Assembly (NCBI GenBank): GCA_026705925.1
Contig: JAPOZT010000027.1
Location: forward strand, 29,328 to 93,327
Reading direction: 5' to 3'
DNA length: 64,000 bases
Source of the DNA: Gemmatimonadota bacterium
GTDB taxonomy: Bacteria; JAAXHH01
The translations under genes and the position numbers were made by a program. The notes below the pieces were generated by a model. It ran no database searches. It was not told the origin of the DNA and saw only the letters and a program-made list of their open reading frames with translations. The first letter of the stretch is position 1; the number at the start of each line of letters is the position of its first letter. Below, piece by piece: positions 34,093-42,115 of the stretch.

Positions 34093-34857
34093 TCAGGCTT
34101 CCTGTTCCTGCTTAAGCTCTAGGAGGAGCTGCTGGGCCAGTTCCACGCAGCCCACCGCGTCCTCGGCGGTGCCGTCGGCGCCCATATCGTCGGCGAACTC
34201 CTGGGTGACCGACGCGCCGCCCACCATGATCTTGACGTCCTCTCGCATGTCGTTGTCGATGAAGGCGTCGATGGTCTTGCCCATGTTGGGCATGGTCGTG
34301 GTGAGCAGGGCCGACATGCCCAGCAGGGGCGCTTCATGCTCCTCCACCGCGTCCATGAACTCGTCCTCGGATGTGTCCACCCCCAGGTCGTGGACCACGA
34401 ACCCGGCGCCGCGCAGCATCATGATGCACAGGTTCTTGCCGATGTCGTGGAGGTCGCCCTTGACCGTGCCCATGATGACAGTGCCGACAGGTTCGATGCC
34501 CGATGCGGAGAGAATGGGCTCGATGTGGGCCATCCCGGCCTTCATGGCCCGGGCGCAGGCGAGGACTTCCGGGACGAAGATGAAGTTCTCCCGGAACTTG
34601 ATGCCCACGACGCTCATTCCGGCGATCAGGCCGTCGTCCATCACCTCCAGCGCCTCGACTCCGTCGTCCAGCGCCGCCCGGGTCAGCGTGTCGACCGTCC
34701 CGTTGTCCCCATCGATCAGGGCCGCGGAGATCTCCTGCATGGCGGGCGTCGCCCGGGCGAAAGCGTCGATGATCCGCGTCCGCTCGTTGGGTCTTTCGAT
34801 GAACTCTTCTATTTCGTCCTTCAGAAAGTCGTTGGCTATATCGTTTAGTGCTGCCAT
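34093..34857 (-). CDS. corrinoid (cobalamin)-binding methyltransferase protein
   Basis: Corrinoid carrier protein of 254 residues of the MtaC/MtbC/MetH-B12-domain type. The N-terminal helical cap (about 20-110, with ALDDGVEALEVMDDGLIAG) is followed by the B12-binding Rossmann domain. The DxHxxG cobalt-ligating motif is VKGDLHDIGKNL (about residues 137-148), and SALLTTTMPNM and VGGASV are the other nucleotide-loop-binding segments. It carries the methyl group on cobalt between a donor-specific and an acceptor methyltransferase. AGGAG precedes the ATG. Gene order with MtaA-like enzyme and RACo-like activator supports the role. Confidence 0.95.
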   Translation of the reverse strand: MAALNDIANDFLKDEIEEFIERPNERTRIIDAFARATPAMQEISAALIDGDNGTVDTLTRAALDDGVEALEVMDDGLIAGMSVVGIKFRENFIFVPEVLACARAMKAGMAHIEPILSASGIEPVGTVIMGTVKGDLHDIGKNLCIMMLRGAGFVVHDLGVDTSEDEFMDAVEEHEAPLLGMSALLTTTMPNMGKTIDAFIDNDMREDVKIMVGGASVTQEFADDMGADGTAEDAVGCVELAQQLLLELKQEQEA

Positions 34858-34881
34858 GCGCTCCTGTCCGGGGTGCTCCCG

Positions 34882-35925
34882 CTATGTCGCGTGGTGGACA
34901 TGCCAGTCCTTCACCGCCTGCGGAATCGCCTTCAGGTTCTCGACGGACGCCTGCAGGGGAACGGCGCATTCCGGTCCCACCATATGAATACCGTGTTCCA
35001 GGTTCTGGTGGACTTCCATGCACACTTCTTCGGGACCACGCGCGAAAAGGGTCTCGGGATTATTGATGTTGCCCACGAGGGAGATTTTGCCGTCGACCGC
35101 CTCCATGGATTCCTGGGGCTTGTTCTTCGAATCGAAATGAAAGGCCGCGAAACCGGTCTCGGCGATGTAACCCATGCGGTCCACAGTACGCCCGCAGATA
35201 TGCATGATCAGCGGGATAGGAATCCGTTCGGCCATCTCGATGTGCAGGTCCCGAAGAAACCGCCGGTAGTAGTCGCTGCTCACCAGGTCGCCCGTGGCGT
35301 GGTCCGGCAGGGTCAGGGCGTCCGCCCCGGCCTCGATCTGCGCGATACCGAACTCCACCGTGGCTTCCTTCATGCGGTCCAGGGCGAGATGGGTCCTGCC
35401 GGGGTCGTCCAGGGACATGAGCAGGAACGGTTCCACGCCGAAGCAGTGATACCCCAGGGACCAGGGCCCCATGGTCTTGCCGATGACCGCCACCTCGTCG
35501 CCATATTCCTTCTTGAGCTTGCTGATGGCGTCGAGGACGCATTTCGTGTCCTGGTGCGTCAGGAAATCCGGGGGGAGCTTGATGTCGTCCACGTCTGTCC
35601 AGATGGGTTCGCGCATCTGGACGGTTGGCCAGTTGTCCTTTTGCTCCCACTGGATCTTGCAACCCAGCGCGGAAGACTCCTGGATGATGGTAAAGACCGG
35701 CATGATGGTGTCGAATCCGAGTTCCGTGTAGCTCGTGGCCGCGAGACGGGCCATGAGCTCCGGGTCCCGGTTGGCGTCCGGAAAGGGCGCGTCGACCAAA
35801 TCCATCAGTTCCACCGTGGCTACGGACGTAGGATTGCACACGGGCGTGCGGTCCACGGGCTCTCCCTTCAGGGCAGCGAGTACCCGGTCCCGACCCTTCA
35901 TCTGCTTGATGGTGTCGTCACTCAT
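34882..35925 (-). CDS. UroD/MtaA-type zinc methyltransferase
   Basis: TIM-barrel protein of 347 residues in the uroporphyrinogen decarboxylase superfamily, MtaA/MtbA/CmuA branch. It has the zinc-ligand pattern of the methyltransferases: HxC in LIMHICGRTVD (about residues 240-250) and a distal Cys in MVGPECAVPLQ (about 315). This argues against true HemE. It would transfer a methyl group between the corrinoid protein and an acceptor or from a methylated substrate. AAGGAG precedes the ATG, and it lies 24 bases upstream of the corrinoid gene. Confidence 0.9.
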   Translation of the reverse strand: MSDDTIKQMKGRDRVLAALKGEPVDRTPVCNPTSVATVELMDLVDAPFPDANRDPELMARLAATSYTELGFDTIMPVFTIIQESSALGCKIQWEQKDNWPTVQMREPIWTDVDDIKLPPDFLTHQDTKCVLDAISKLKKEYGDEVAVIGKTMGPWSLGYHCFGVEPFLLMSLDDPGRTHLALDRMKEATVEFGIAQIEAGADALTLPDHATGDLVSSDYYRRFLRDLHIEMAERIPIPLIMHICGRTVDRMGYIAETGFAAFHFDSKNKPQESMEAVDGKISLVGNINNPETLFARGPEEVCMEVHQNLEHGIHMVGPECAVPLQASVENLKAIPQAVKDWHVHHAT

Positions 35926-35936
35926 GACTGTCTCCT

Positions 35937-36575
35937 TTATCCGTCCTGTTGGCTCGGTGCGGCCAGAACGCCCCGGCTCGCGACCGCCTCCTGTTCACGC
36001 AGAACGGCCCGGACGTTGGGCGCGCGGACCAGCAACAGCCCGACCAGGGCATCGTGGGACTGGCCGCAGGGAAAAACCACCTGGTCCACGGTACCGCTTA
36101 TTTCGTCCATCTCGGCCAGTTTCATCAGCCCGCCGGCGATGAAGGAGATGCGGCGTTCGCGGTCCTTGCCCTCGCCGTGGGCCGTGACCCGGTAGACGCC
36201 GTCGCCCTCGCTCAGGACCTGGATCTGCAAGCCCGACTTCTTGTCCAGGATCTGCAGTGGCCGTGGTTCGACGGGATCGGCCGAATCAAGTTTGCAGGCT
36301 TCGAGGAAAACCCGCTTTACCGCCAACTGGTGTGCATAGCCGCAGTGAAACCGCAGGCGCCCGCCGTCGGCCGGCTCCATGCCTCCGAGGACTTCCATGG
36401 CCTTTACCACAAAGGCGATCCGGTCCTCGACGCCTTCCCGCCGGCTGTAGGTGAATACCTGGTAGACCGGTCCCGAGTCATCCTGCTGACGGTACAGACC
36501 GATCGAAATGTCCCCGAAATGGGCATCGAGGGGTACCAGTTCGATGCGCCTGCCTATGTCGATGGTCTGACCCAA
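35937..36575 (-). CDS. unknown protein with two copies of a CGxxH domain
   Basis: Protein of 212 residues that I do not recognise. It appears to be an internal duplication: residues about 20-95 and 115-190 share the pattern VYxV...RIxF...ML...F-x-CG-x-x-H. The two copies read FHCGYAH (C78, H82) and FPCGQSH (C170, H174). Paired Cys and His could bind metal or the corrinoid lower face. I start it at TTG 36575, with GAGG 7 bases upstream; an earlier GTG at 36665 is possible. It is inside the corrinoid operon, 12 bases before the MtaA-like gene, so a role in methyl transfer or its regulation is inferred. Confidence 0.7.
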   Translation of the reverse strand: MGQTIDIGRRIELVPLDAHFGDISIGLYRQQDDSGPVYQVFTYSRREGVEDRIAFVVKAMEVLGGMEPADGGRLRFHCGYAHQLAVKRVFLEACKLDSADPVEPRPLQILDKKSGLQIQVLSEGDGVYRVTAHGEGKDRERRISFIAGGLMKLAEMDEISGTVDQVVFPCGQSHDALVGLLLVRAPNVRAVLREQEAVASRGVLAAPSQQDG

Positions 36576-36680
36576 AGGACTGCCTCGTTTATGGCCGTTC
36601 CCGGCCGGCACGATCCGCCCCGGTTGGCCTTTCGCCGGATCGTCTGCCGTGGCCCATCTCGTCACCGCGCGCGGTCGGGC

Positions 36681-36962
36681 CTATCCCCTGTCGTATCCGT
36701 CTTCCAACTGTTTCAGAACGGCTTCCGCCACCGCTTCGGCCTCATCTTCCCCGCCCGGCCATTCCTGCTTACCGGACCATTGCCACTCGTCGAGGTAGGC
36801 GTCGGTGCCGGTCAGCCCGTCCCGCATGGCCACCCGGTCGATTTCCTGCTGGAACCAGTCGGGCATCGGGCGCGAGAGGGGCCGGCGGCCTCCACTACGG
36901 CCTTCGTAGACGCGCACCTGCGCCGGGATGTCCCGCCAGTAGAGTACCTGGTACACCGCCAT
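36681..36962 (-). CDS. small PF13769-type ('virulence factor') protein
   Basis: Protein of 93 residues with the pattern of the family annotated as virulence factor: VYQVLYWRDIPAQVRVYEG, then a PMPDWFQQEIDRVAMRDGL segment and TDAYLDEWQWS. In several bacteria genes of this family sit next to methyl-transfer and tetrahydrofolate genes, as I recall. Start ATG at 36962 fits the family N terminus. The next gene upstream is a homocysteine methyltransferase-like gene 17 bases away. The name does not imply pathogenicity; function unknown. Confidence 0.75.
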   Translation of the reverse strand: MAVYQVLYWRDIPAQVRVYEGRSGGRRPLSRPMPDWFQQEIDRVAMRDGLTGTDAYLDEWQWSGKQEWPGGEDEAEAVAEAVLKQLEDGYDRG

Positions 36963-36979
36963 GGTGATCGATCCTGTGC

Positions 36980-37987
36980 TTAAGCCGCCTGATCCATTCG
37001 GTCCATCGCTTCGCGGAAGGCCCGGATATGGGCGACCCCCGTGCCGCAGCATCCGCCGATGAAGTATGCGCCGGCCTGCAGGAGGTCCGGCACGAAGGCG
37101 GCCATTTCCTCCGGCGTGTTGGCGTAGTAGGTCCTGTGCTGCTCATCCAGGCGGGCCTTCCCCGCGTTGGGGTAGGCCATCATCCGTTTCGCCGGTTCCT
37201 TCCTGGCTTCCATGGCATGCTTCAACTGGCCGATGCCGTTTATGGCGTGGGGCATTCCCGTGTGCTCGTCCCGCCGGGACTCCGCGCCACAGTTCAGGCC
37301 AACGATCTGAACGTGCCCGAGCAGGTCGTGCCCGTCGGACTGCGCACCGCCCGCGAGGATCTCCAGCAGATCCGCCGCTGAATGACCCCAGTCCGTCTTG
37401 TAAATCACCTCGCCCGTGGATCGGTCCTTCGTGTACTTGTACGTCAGGTTCACGGCGATGGGCAGGCCGAACTTCCGCAATTCGTCTATGGCCAGGGCCG
37501 CCTCGTTGGCGGAGAACATGGTCTCGACGCAGAAGAAATCGACGCCGCCTTCGGCCAGGAGCGATCCCACGCGCTCGTGGGCCTCCCGGGCGATGCTGTT
37601 TGCGATGCCGAACACCGTATCGCCGCTGTCGGCCTCGATGGCGCCCGGCAGGGGACCGATGGATCCGGCGAGGTACACGTCCCTCTCGCTGCGATCGATG
37701 GCGGCCCGGGCGTGTTCCACGGCCAGCCGGATCAGTCCGTCGGATTCCGACGCATCCTTCCCGGCCATTTCGAGGTGAGGATACGAAGCCACGAATGTGT
37801 TGGTGCCGATCACCTCGGCACCCGCTTCAATATAATCGGAATGGATACTGCTGACAATATCGGGGTACAGTTCGTTGGCCAGCGCGCTGTTGGCCAGTTC
37901 GATGCCGTGGGCGAACAGTTCGGTGCCGAAACCGCCGTCGTAGAGGAGGGGGCGGTCGGCGGCGATGCGTTCGAGAAAGGATATCAT
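36980..37987 (-). CDS. zinc homocysteine S-methyltransferase domain protein
   Basis: TIM-barrel methyltransferase of 335 residues (PF02574, as in MetH N-terminal domain, BHMT and MmuM). Zinc thiol ligands are present: GLNCG (about residues 223-227) and GGCCG (about 310-314). The N terminus LLYDGGFGTELFAHG is the typical first strand. It lacks the B12, folate and activation domains of MetH, so it must use a separate methyl donor, likely the corrinoid protein of this cluster. The ATG at 37987 has GGAG 8 bases upstream. Acceptor is inferred to be homocysteine or a related thiol. Confidence 0.92.
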   Translation of the reverse strand: MISFLERIAADRPLLYDGGFGTELFAHGIELANSALANELYPDIVSSIHSDYIEAGAEVIGTNTFVASYPHLEMAGKDASESDGLIRLAVEHARAAIDRSERDVYLAGSIGPLPGAIEADSGDTVFGIANSIAREAHERVGSLLAEGGVDFFCVETMFSANEAALAIDELRKFGLPIAVNLTYKYTKDRSTGEVIYKTDWGHSAADLLEILAGGAQSDGHDLLGHVQIVGLNCGAESRRDEHTGMPHAINGIGQLKHAMEARKEPAKRMMAYPNAGKARLDEQHRTYYANTPEEMAAFVPDLLQAGAYFIGGCCGTGVAHIRAFREAMDRMDQAA

Positions 37988-38068
37988 GCTGCATACTCCG
38001 GAAGAACGGTCCGTTCGCCTGGCGACTGAATGGACATCGCCGGGCGCCTGCATGGCTGCCGCCGCGGT

Positions 38069-39016
38069 TCAGGGCGCCTCGAAGGACACCTGCTCGCGGG
38101 TGCGCAACTCCATCGGCCGAAGCGCATGGTAGATGAATTCGTTGACCGGCGTGGGCACGCCCGCTTCCCTGCCCATGCGGACCAGCGCGCCGGTCTGGGC
38201 TTCAAGTTCGGAGAAGCGTTCTTCCATGATATCCCGCTGCATGGAGGCGGTACCGCCGTATTCCACGCTGTCCAGGGTGGCCAGGGTCTGGGCCACGATG
38301 TCTTCCGGGAGGTTGACGTCCAGGGCGGTGGCCACCTGGTGGATTTCCTCCATGGCCGTCTCGAGAAGCCGCCGCGTCCCGGGCTGGCTGCGAACGACGC
38401 CGATCGGCGCGCGGGTCACGCCGCCGATCCCGCTCCACGAGGCGATGAGGATGTACTTGCGCCACATGGCGGCCTGAATGTCCGCCGGCGTGTCCACGAT
38501 GAGTCCCCGGGCGCCTTCGAAGGCCCGGCGCAGCCGGTCGACCCGTTCGCTGGACCGGTTGTCCCATTCGCCGAAATTGACGAAGGGTTCGTAGGCGACG
38601 TGCCGGATGAGACCTGGCTCGGCAATGAACGAGACGATCCCGCATACGCCGCCGAGCACGTGACGCCAGCCGAATTCCCTGGCGAGTTGCTCCGGGGTCT
38701 CCACCCCGTTTTCCATGGGCAGGATGCAGGTATCCGGTCCGAGCAGGGGCCGGAGTCCGTCGAGGGCGTCGGGCACCTGCCAGCACTTGACGCAAAGCAT
38801 GACGACGTCCACGTCGCCGGCCTGGCTGGAATCGCCGATGGCCTCGATGGAGGGCAGCGTAAAGTCGCCCTTGGTGCTTTCCACGCGGAGACCGTCCCGC
38901 TGGAGGGCTTCCAGGTGCTCGCCGCGCGCGATGAAAACGACCTCTTCCCCCGCCTCGGCAAGCCGTCCGCCGTAATAACCGCCTACGCCACCCGTACCGA
39001 ATACCGCTATGCGCAC
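38069..39016 (-). CDS. panE: 2-dehydropantoate 2-reductase
   Basis: NADPH-dependent ketopantoate reductase family protein of 315 residues, pantothenate/CoA pathway. The Rossmann motif IAVFGTGGVGGYYGGRLAEA (about residues 3-22), VVMLCVKCWQ and the ENG motif (PMENGVETP), then the C-terminal helical ApbA_C domain are seen. Catalytic Lys is in CVKCWQ region and the second in MWRKYI. Start is GTG at 39016 with GGAGG 6 bases upstream. It lies upstream of the corrinoid cluster on the same strand, 81 bases away. Other family members reduce different 2-oxoacids. Confidence 0.87.
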   Translation of the reverse strand: MRIAVFGTGGVGGYYGGRLAEAGEEVVFIARGEHLEALQRDGLRVESTKGDFTLPSIEAIGDSSQAGDVDVVMLCVKCWQVPDALDGLRPLLGPDTCILPMENGVETPEQLAREFGWRHVLGGVCGIVSFIAEPGLIRHVAYEPFVNFGEWDNRSSERVDRLRRAFEGARGLIVDTPADIQAAMWRKYILIASWSGIGGVTRAPIGVVRSQPGTRRLLETAMEEIHQVATALDVNLPEDIVAQTLATLDSVEYGGTASMQRDIMEERFSELEAQTGALVRMGREAGVPTPVNEFIYHALRPMELRTREQVSFEAP

Positions 39017-39291
39017 ATGTGCCTCCGCTGGTCCCGGATTCCCGGTCGATGAATCGATTTCCTAATGACGCCTTCCATATGTCGCCGCAGCGGGTCGGAA
39101 GCCGCCTACGCCTCCGGTCCGGCGCCGTCAAGCAAGCAGGCCAATATAATGGAATGAAGTTCGGGTGAGCAACTGCTTTTCGAGCGTTTCAGCGGGAGAT
39201 CGCAGCCAGCGAGACGCACGCAGAAAAACCCACTCGCACCGCGGTTACGTCACGACCCGTCGCGGTTTCGTCAACCGCCGCCGCGGTTTCG
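39017..39291. other. intergenic region with short CGCGGTTxCGTCA repeats
   Basis: 275 bases with no supported gene, between panE and the NagB-PIG-L gene (both minus). At about 39239-39297 a unit of roughly 21 bases containing CGCGGTTTCGTCAACC or a close variant occurs three times, the last reaching into the stop codon of the NagB-PIG-L gene. No promoter was recognised with confidence. Confidence 0.7.
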
Positions 39292-41142
39292 TCAACCCCC
39301 GTTGCGCTCGAGGACGAAGGCTTCCATGGCGTAGTACTGGGGGAAGCCCAGCTTGTCGAGACGCCGTGCCGTGTGGGTGTTGCGGTCCTGCACCCGCTCC
39401 CAGAATTCCCGGTCGTCGTACGCGCCGGGGAACATGGCGGTGTCTTTCTGGGATTCGTGCCGGAAGATGGCCTGGATCTTGCGCTGGAGGTCTTCATAAG
39501 ACAGGGGGATGAACACATCCGCCTCGTCCACTTCCCACTCCTGCCAGGCGCCCCGGTAAAGCCACACGTCCGGGTCCGTCCGGTCGTAGACGGCGAGGGC
39601 CCGATCGATGACCTCCTTGCACATGCGGTGGGTGCCATGGGGATCGGACAGGTCTCCGGCGACGAAGACGACTTCGGGACGGATGTCGTTGAGCAGATCG
39701 AGGACGATCCCAACGTCCTCTTCGCCTATGGGGTGCTTCTTCACCTGGCCGGTCTTGTAGAAGGGCAGGTCCAGGAAACGGGTCTTTTCCGGCGGGATGT
39801 CGAGCGTCGAAGCCGCCGCGATGGCTTCGGACCGGCGGATGTTGGTCTTTATGACCTGGACTTCGGGGATGTCCACCTGGCCGGCCTGCTTCGTCTCGAT
39901 GAAGGACCGCACCTTGTCCACGATGCTGTCGAACTTCGCGTGGGCGCATCCCAGGTCGCGGAAGGTCAGGCCGATGAAATCGATGAGCCGTTTCACGTCC
40001 TCGTCGAAGACGGCGATGTTGCCGCTGGTCATGTAGGCGATGGTGATGTCGTTCCCTGCGCCGGACAGGCGGTACAGCGTGCCGCCCATGGAGATGACGT
40101 CGTCGTCCGGGTGGGGCGAGAAGCAGATGCACCGCTTGTTGGAGAAGAAGTCCTCGCGGCCGTAGATCTTGGCGCGGACCGCGTCGAAGGTCTTCCGATT
40201 GAGCTCGTCGACCGAAGGAACGGTATCGACCAGGGAATAGAGGTCGCAGGCGTTGTAGTCCCTTCGCTGCAGGTGCAACACCGGCTTTTCCACCTGCTCG
40301 CACAGCCAGAGCACGGCCCGTTGCGAGAGCTGGTCGGTCCAATCCACCGCGTGGTTGTTCAGCCAGGGACGCTTGACCCGGGTCAGCTCGCTGGACGCGG
40401 GCGGATCGATGAAGACCGTCGCGTTCGGGTGGTTCTGGAGGTAGCTGGCCGCCACGAGGGGGCTGACCTCGCCCTCCACCGCCTGGCGGATAATGGGCGC
40501 CTTGTGCTCGCCCGTGGCCATGAGGATGATGCGTTCCGCGTCGAGGATGGTCCCCACGCCCATGGTCACCGCCTCGATGGGCACGTTGTCCTCGCCGAAG
40601 AAATCGGAAGCGGCGTCCTTGCGCGTGCTCTCGTCCAGCCGGATCAGCCGAGTGCGGGTGTTCGGCAGGGAGCCCGGCTCGTTGAACCCGATGTGGCCGG
40701 TGCGTCCGATGCCCAGGAGCTGGATGCCGATGCCGCCCACGGACCGGATCCGTTCCTCGAACCAGGCGCAGTGATCCTCGATCTCCTCCGGGGCCAGGTC
40801 GCCCAGGGGGATGTGTACCTGGTCCGCGGGTATGTCGACGTGGTCGAAGAGATACTCGTGCATGTAGCGGTGATAGCTCTGGGCCGACTGCCGCGACATG
40901 GGGTAGTACTCGTCGAGATTGAAGGTGACGATGTTCTTGAAACTGACGCCGCCGCGGTGGAGCGCGATCAGTTCACCGTACACATCGATGGGCGTCGAAC
41001 CCGTGCAAAGGCCCAGCACGGCCATCTTCCCCGCCTCGGCGCGCGCCTGTGCGTACGCGACGATCTCCGCGGCGACGGTCCGCGATAGCGCCTTGTGGTC
41101 GGGACAGATGGCAACGGGTATGTGTTCGGTGTCAGGATGCAT
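39292..41142 (-). CDS. glucosamine-6-phosphate deaminase fused to PIG-L deacetylase
   Basis: Two-domain cytoplasmic protein of 616 residues. Residues about 10-290 are a NagB isomerase/deaminase: FNLDEYYPMS and LGIGRTGHIGFNEPGS, the latter with Thr where E. coli NagB has the catalytic Asp141. Residues about 340-600 are a PIG-L/LmbE zinc deacetylase: CFSPHPDDDVISMGGTLYRL (HPDDD) and DPHGTHRM (second His ligand). The pair would deacetylate and deaminate amino sugars in one chain; the same fusion is known in Bacteroidetes, as I recall. The protein carries a normal start ATG at 41142 with a weak ribosome site. Confidence 0.92.
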   Translation of the reverse strand: MHPDTEHIPVAICPDHKALSRTVAAEIVAYAQARAEAGKMAVLGLCTGSTPIDVYGELIALHRGGVSFKNIVTFNLDEYYPMSRQSAQSYHRYMHEYLFDHVDIPADQVHIPLGDLAPEEIEDHCAWFEERIRSVGGIGIQLLGIGRTGHIGFNEPGSLPNTRTRLIRLDESTRKDAASDFFGEDNVPIEAVTMGVGTILDAERIILMATGEHKAPIIRQAVEGEVSPLVAASYLQNHPNATVFIDPPASSELTRVKRPWLNNHAVDWTDQLSQRAVLWLCEQVEKPVLHLQRRDYNACDLYSLVDTVPSVDELNRKTFDAVRAKIYGREDFFSNKRCICFSPHPDDDVISMGGTLYRLSGAGNDITIAYMTSGNIAVFDEDVKRLIDFIGLTFRDLGCAHAKFDSIVDKVRSFIETKQAGQVDIPEVQVIKTNIRRSEAIAAASTLDIPPEKTRFLDLPFYKTGQVKKHPIGEEDVGIVLDLLNDIRPEVVFVAGDLSDPHGTHRMCKEVIDRALAVYDRTDPDVWLYRGAWQEWEVDEADVFIPLSYEDLQRKIQAIFRHESQKDTAMFPGAYDDREFWERVQDRNTHTARRLDKLGFPQYYAMEAFVLERNGG

Positions 41143-41183
41143 TAAAACATTCCGGTCTAACGTGTGACAATGTGTGTCGACGG

Positions 41184-41816
41184 TTACGCCGTGGGTTTCT
41201 GCCCCAAGGCCAGGAAGATCACGATGCGGGCGAAATCGTCGCAGCAGATCGACTGCACTTCGCAGCAGGTGCCGGCGTCGTCCACGCGTACGTCCCGCAG
41301 TGCCGCCGCCTCGAACCAGGTCCTGATATCGGTTCGCTTGAACCCCAGCCAGCGGTCGTGATGCTCTTCGCGCAGAAACTCGAACTCGTGCTCGTTCGCG
41401 TCCGTGATCACCAGTTTTCCTCCCGGTCTCAGGATTCTTGCCATTTCCCGGATGGCGTCCGGCGGGGATTCAACGTGATGGAGACACATGTTGGCGAAGG
41501 CGTAGTCGACCGTTTCGGCAGGAATGGGCAGGTCCTCGGCGTTTCCCACGCGATAGTCGATCGCCGGGTAACCGGCGAATTTCGTCTTCATTTCGGCCAG
41601 GATGACTTCGGACTGGTCGATGGCAATCACCTGCAGCCCTTCCTCGATCAGGCCCTGCGAGATAAAACCCGTACCCGCGCCGATGTCGGCGGCGACTTTG
41701 CCCGGTTCAACCGCGGCGGCCGCCAGAGCGCTTAACCGGACGTCGTCGGAGTAATACCCTTCGCGCATTTCGTCCCAGTCACGGGCGACGCGATCAAAGA
41801 AGTTCTTGCTGCTCAA
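41184..41816 (-). CDS. class I SAM-dependent methyltransferase
   Basis: Rossmann-fold methyltransferase of 210 residues. SAM-binding motif I is VAADIGAGTGFISQGL (about residues 36-51), motif II region VIAIDQSEVILAEM, and motif III DYAFANMCLHHVESPPDAIREM. The C terminus has two CC pairs (TCCEVQSICCDDF), and HHDRWLGFKRTDIRTWFEAA resembles the helical cap of methyltransferases often linked to ArsR-like regulators. The start is taken as TTG 41816 (MSSKNFFDRV) since there is no upstream ATG other than through a repeat tract. Substrate unknown; arsenic or small-metabolite methylation are possibilities. Confidence 0.8.
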   Translation of the reverse strand: MSSKNFFDRVARDWDEMREGYYSDDVRLSALAAAAVEPGKVAADIGAGTGFISQGLIEEGLQVIAIDQSEVILAEMKTKFAGYPAIDYRVGNAEDLPIPAETVDYAFANMCLHHVESPPDAIREMARILRPGGKLVITDANEHEFEFLREEHHDRWLGFKRTDIRTWFEAAALRDVRVDDAGTCCEVQSICCDDFARIVIFLALGQKPTA

Positions 41817-41831
41817 CGGTGTTCTTCCCTT

Positions 41832-41903
41832 GTGTGTGCCTCGGCGAGACGGCGTGCCTGGGCGAGCCTGTGTGCCTCCGCGAGACGGTGTGTCTTGGCA
41901 AGC
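41832..41903. repeat. two degenerate 36-bp direct repeats
   Basis: Units 41832-41867 and 41868-41903 begin GTGTGCCT and end CGAGCCT/CAAGCCT, with a third partial copy after them. They lie in the leader of the methyltransferase gene. The following stretch to about 41980 is rich in CGCGTG and its inverse, and the rest to 42115 is AT-rich, likely holding promoters for the divergent genes. Confidence 0.65.
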
Positions 41904-42115
41904 CTGTGTGCCTTGCGTGCGCTTGCACGCGAACACGCGGGTTAACGCGCGTGGCGTCGTTCGGTCACGCGCGGGCGTGTAATATAATTGCACGCGTTCA
42001 ATATACATATATTATCAAATTACACGCAAAAGTGTCAATTTCTTCGCGAACCAGTGCCCGGTCGTTCGCGTAACTGACTTAAACAACAAGAGTTAATCCA
42101 TCATTTCCATCCCTC

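Noticed and set aside
34882..35925. Uroporphyrinogen decarboxylase (hemE)
   Set aside because: HxC and distal Cys zinc ligands and the corrinoid neighbours indicate the MtaA-type methyltransferase branch.
37988..39291. Cobalamin riboswitch ahead of the corrinoid cluster
   Set aside because: Looked for a B12-box-like sequence on the minus strand before 37987 and before 39016 and saw none.
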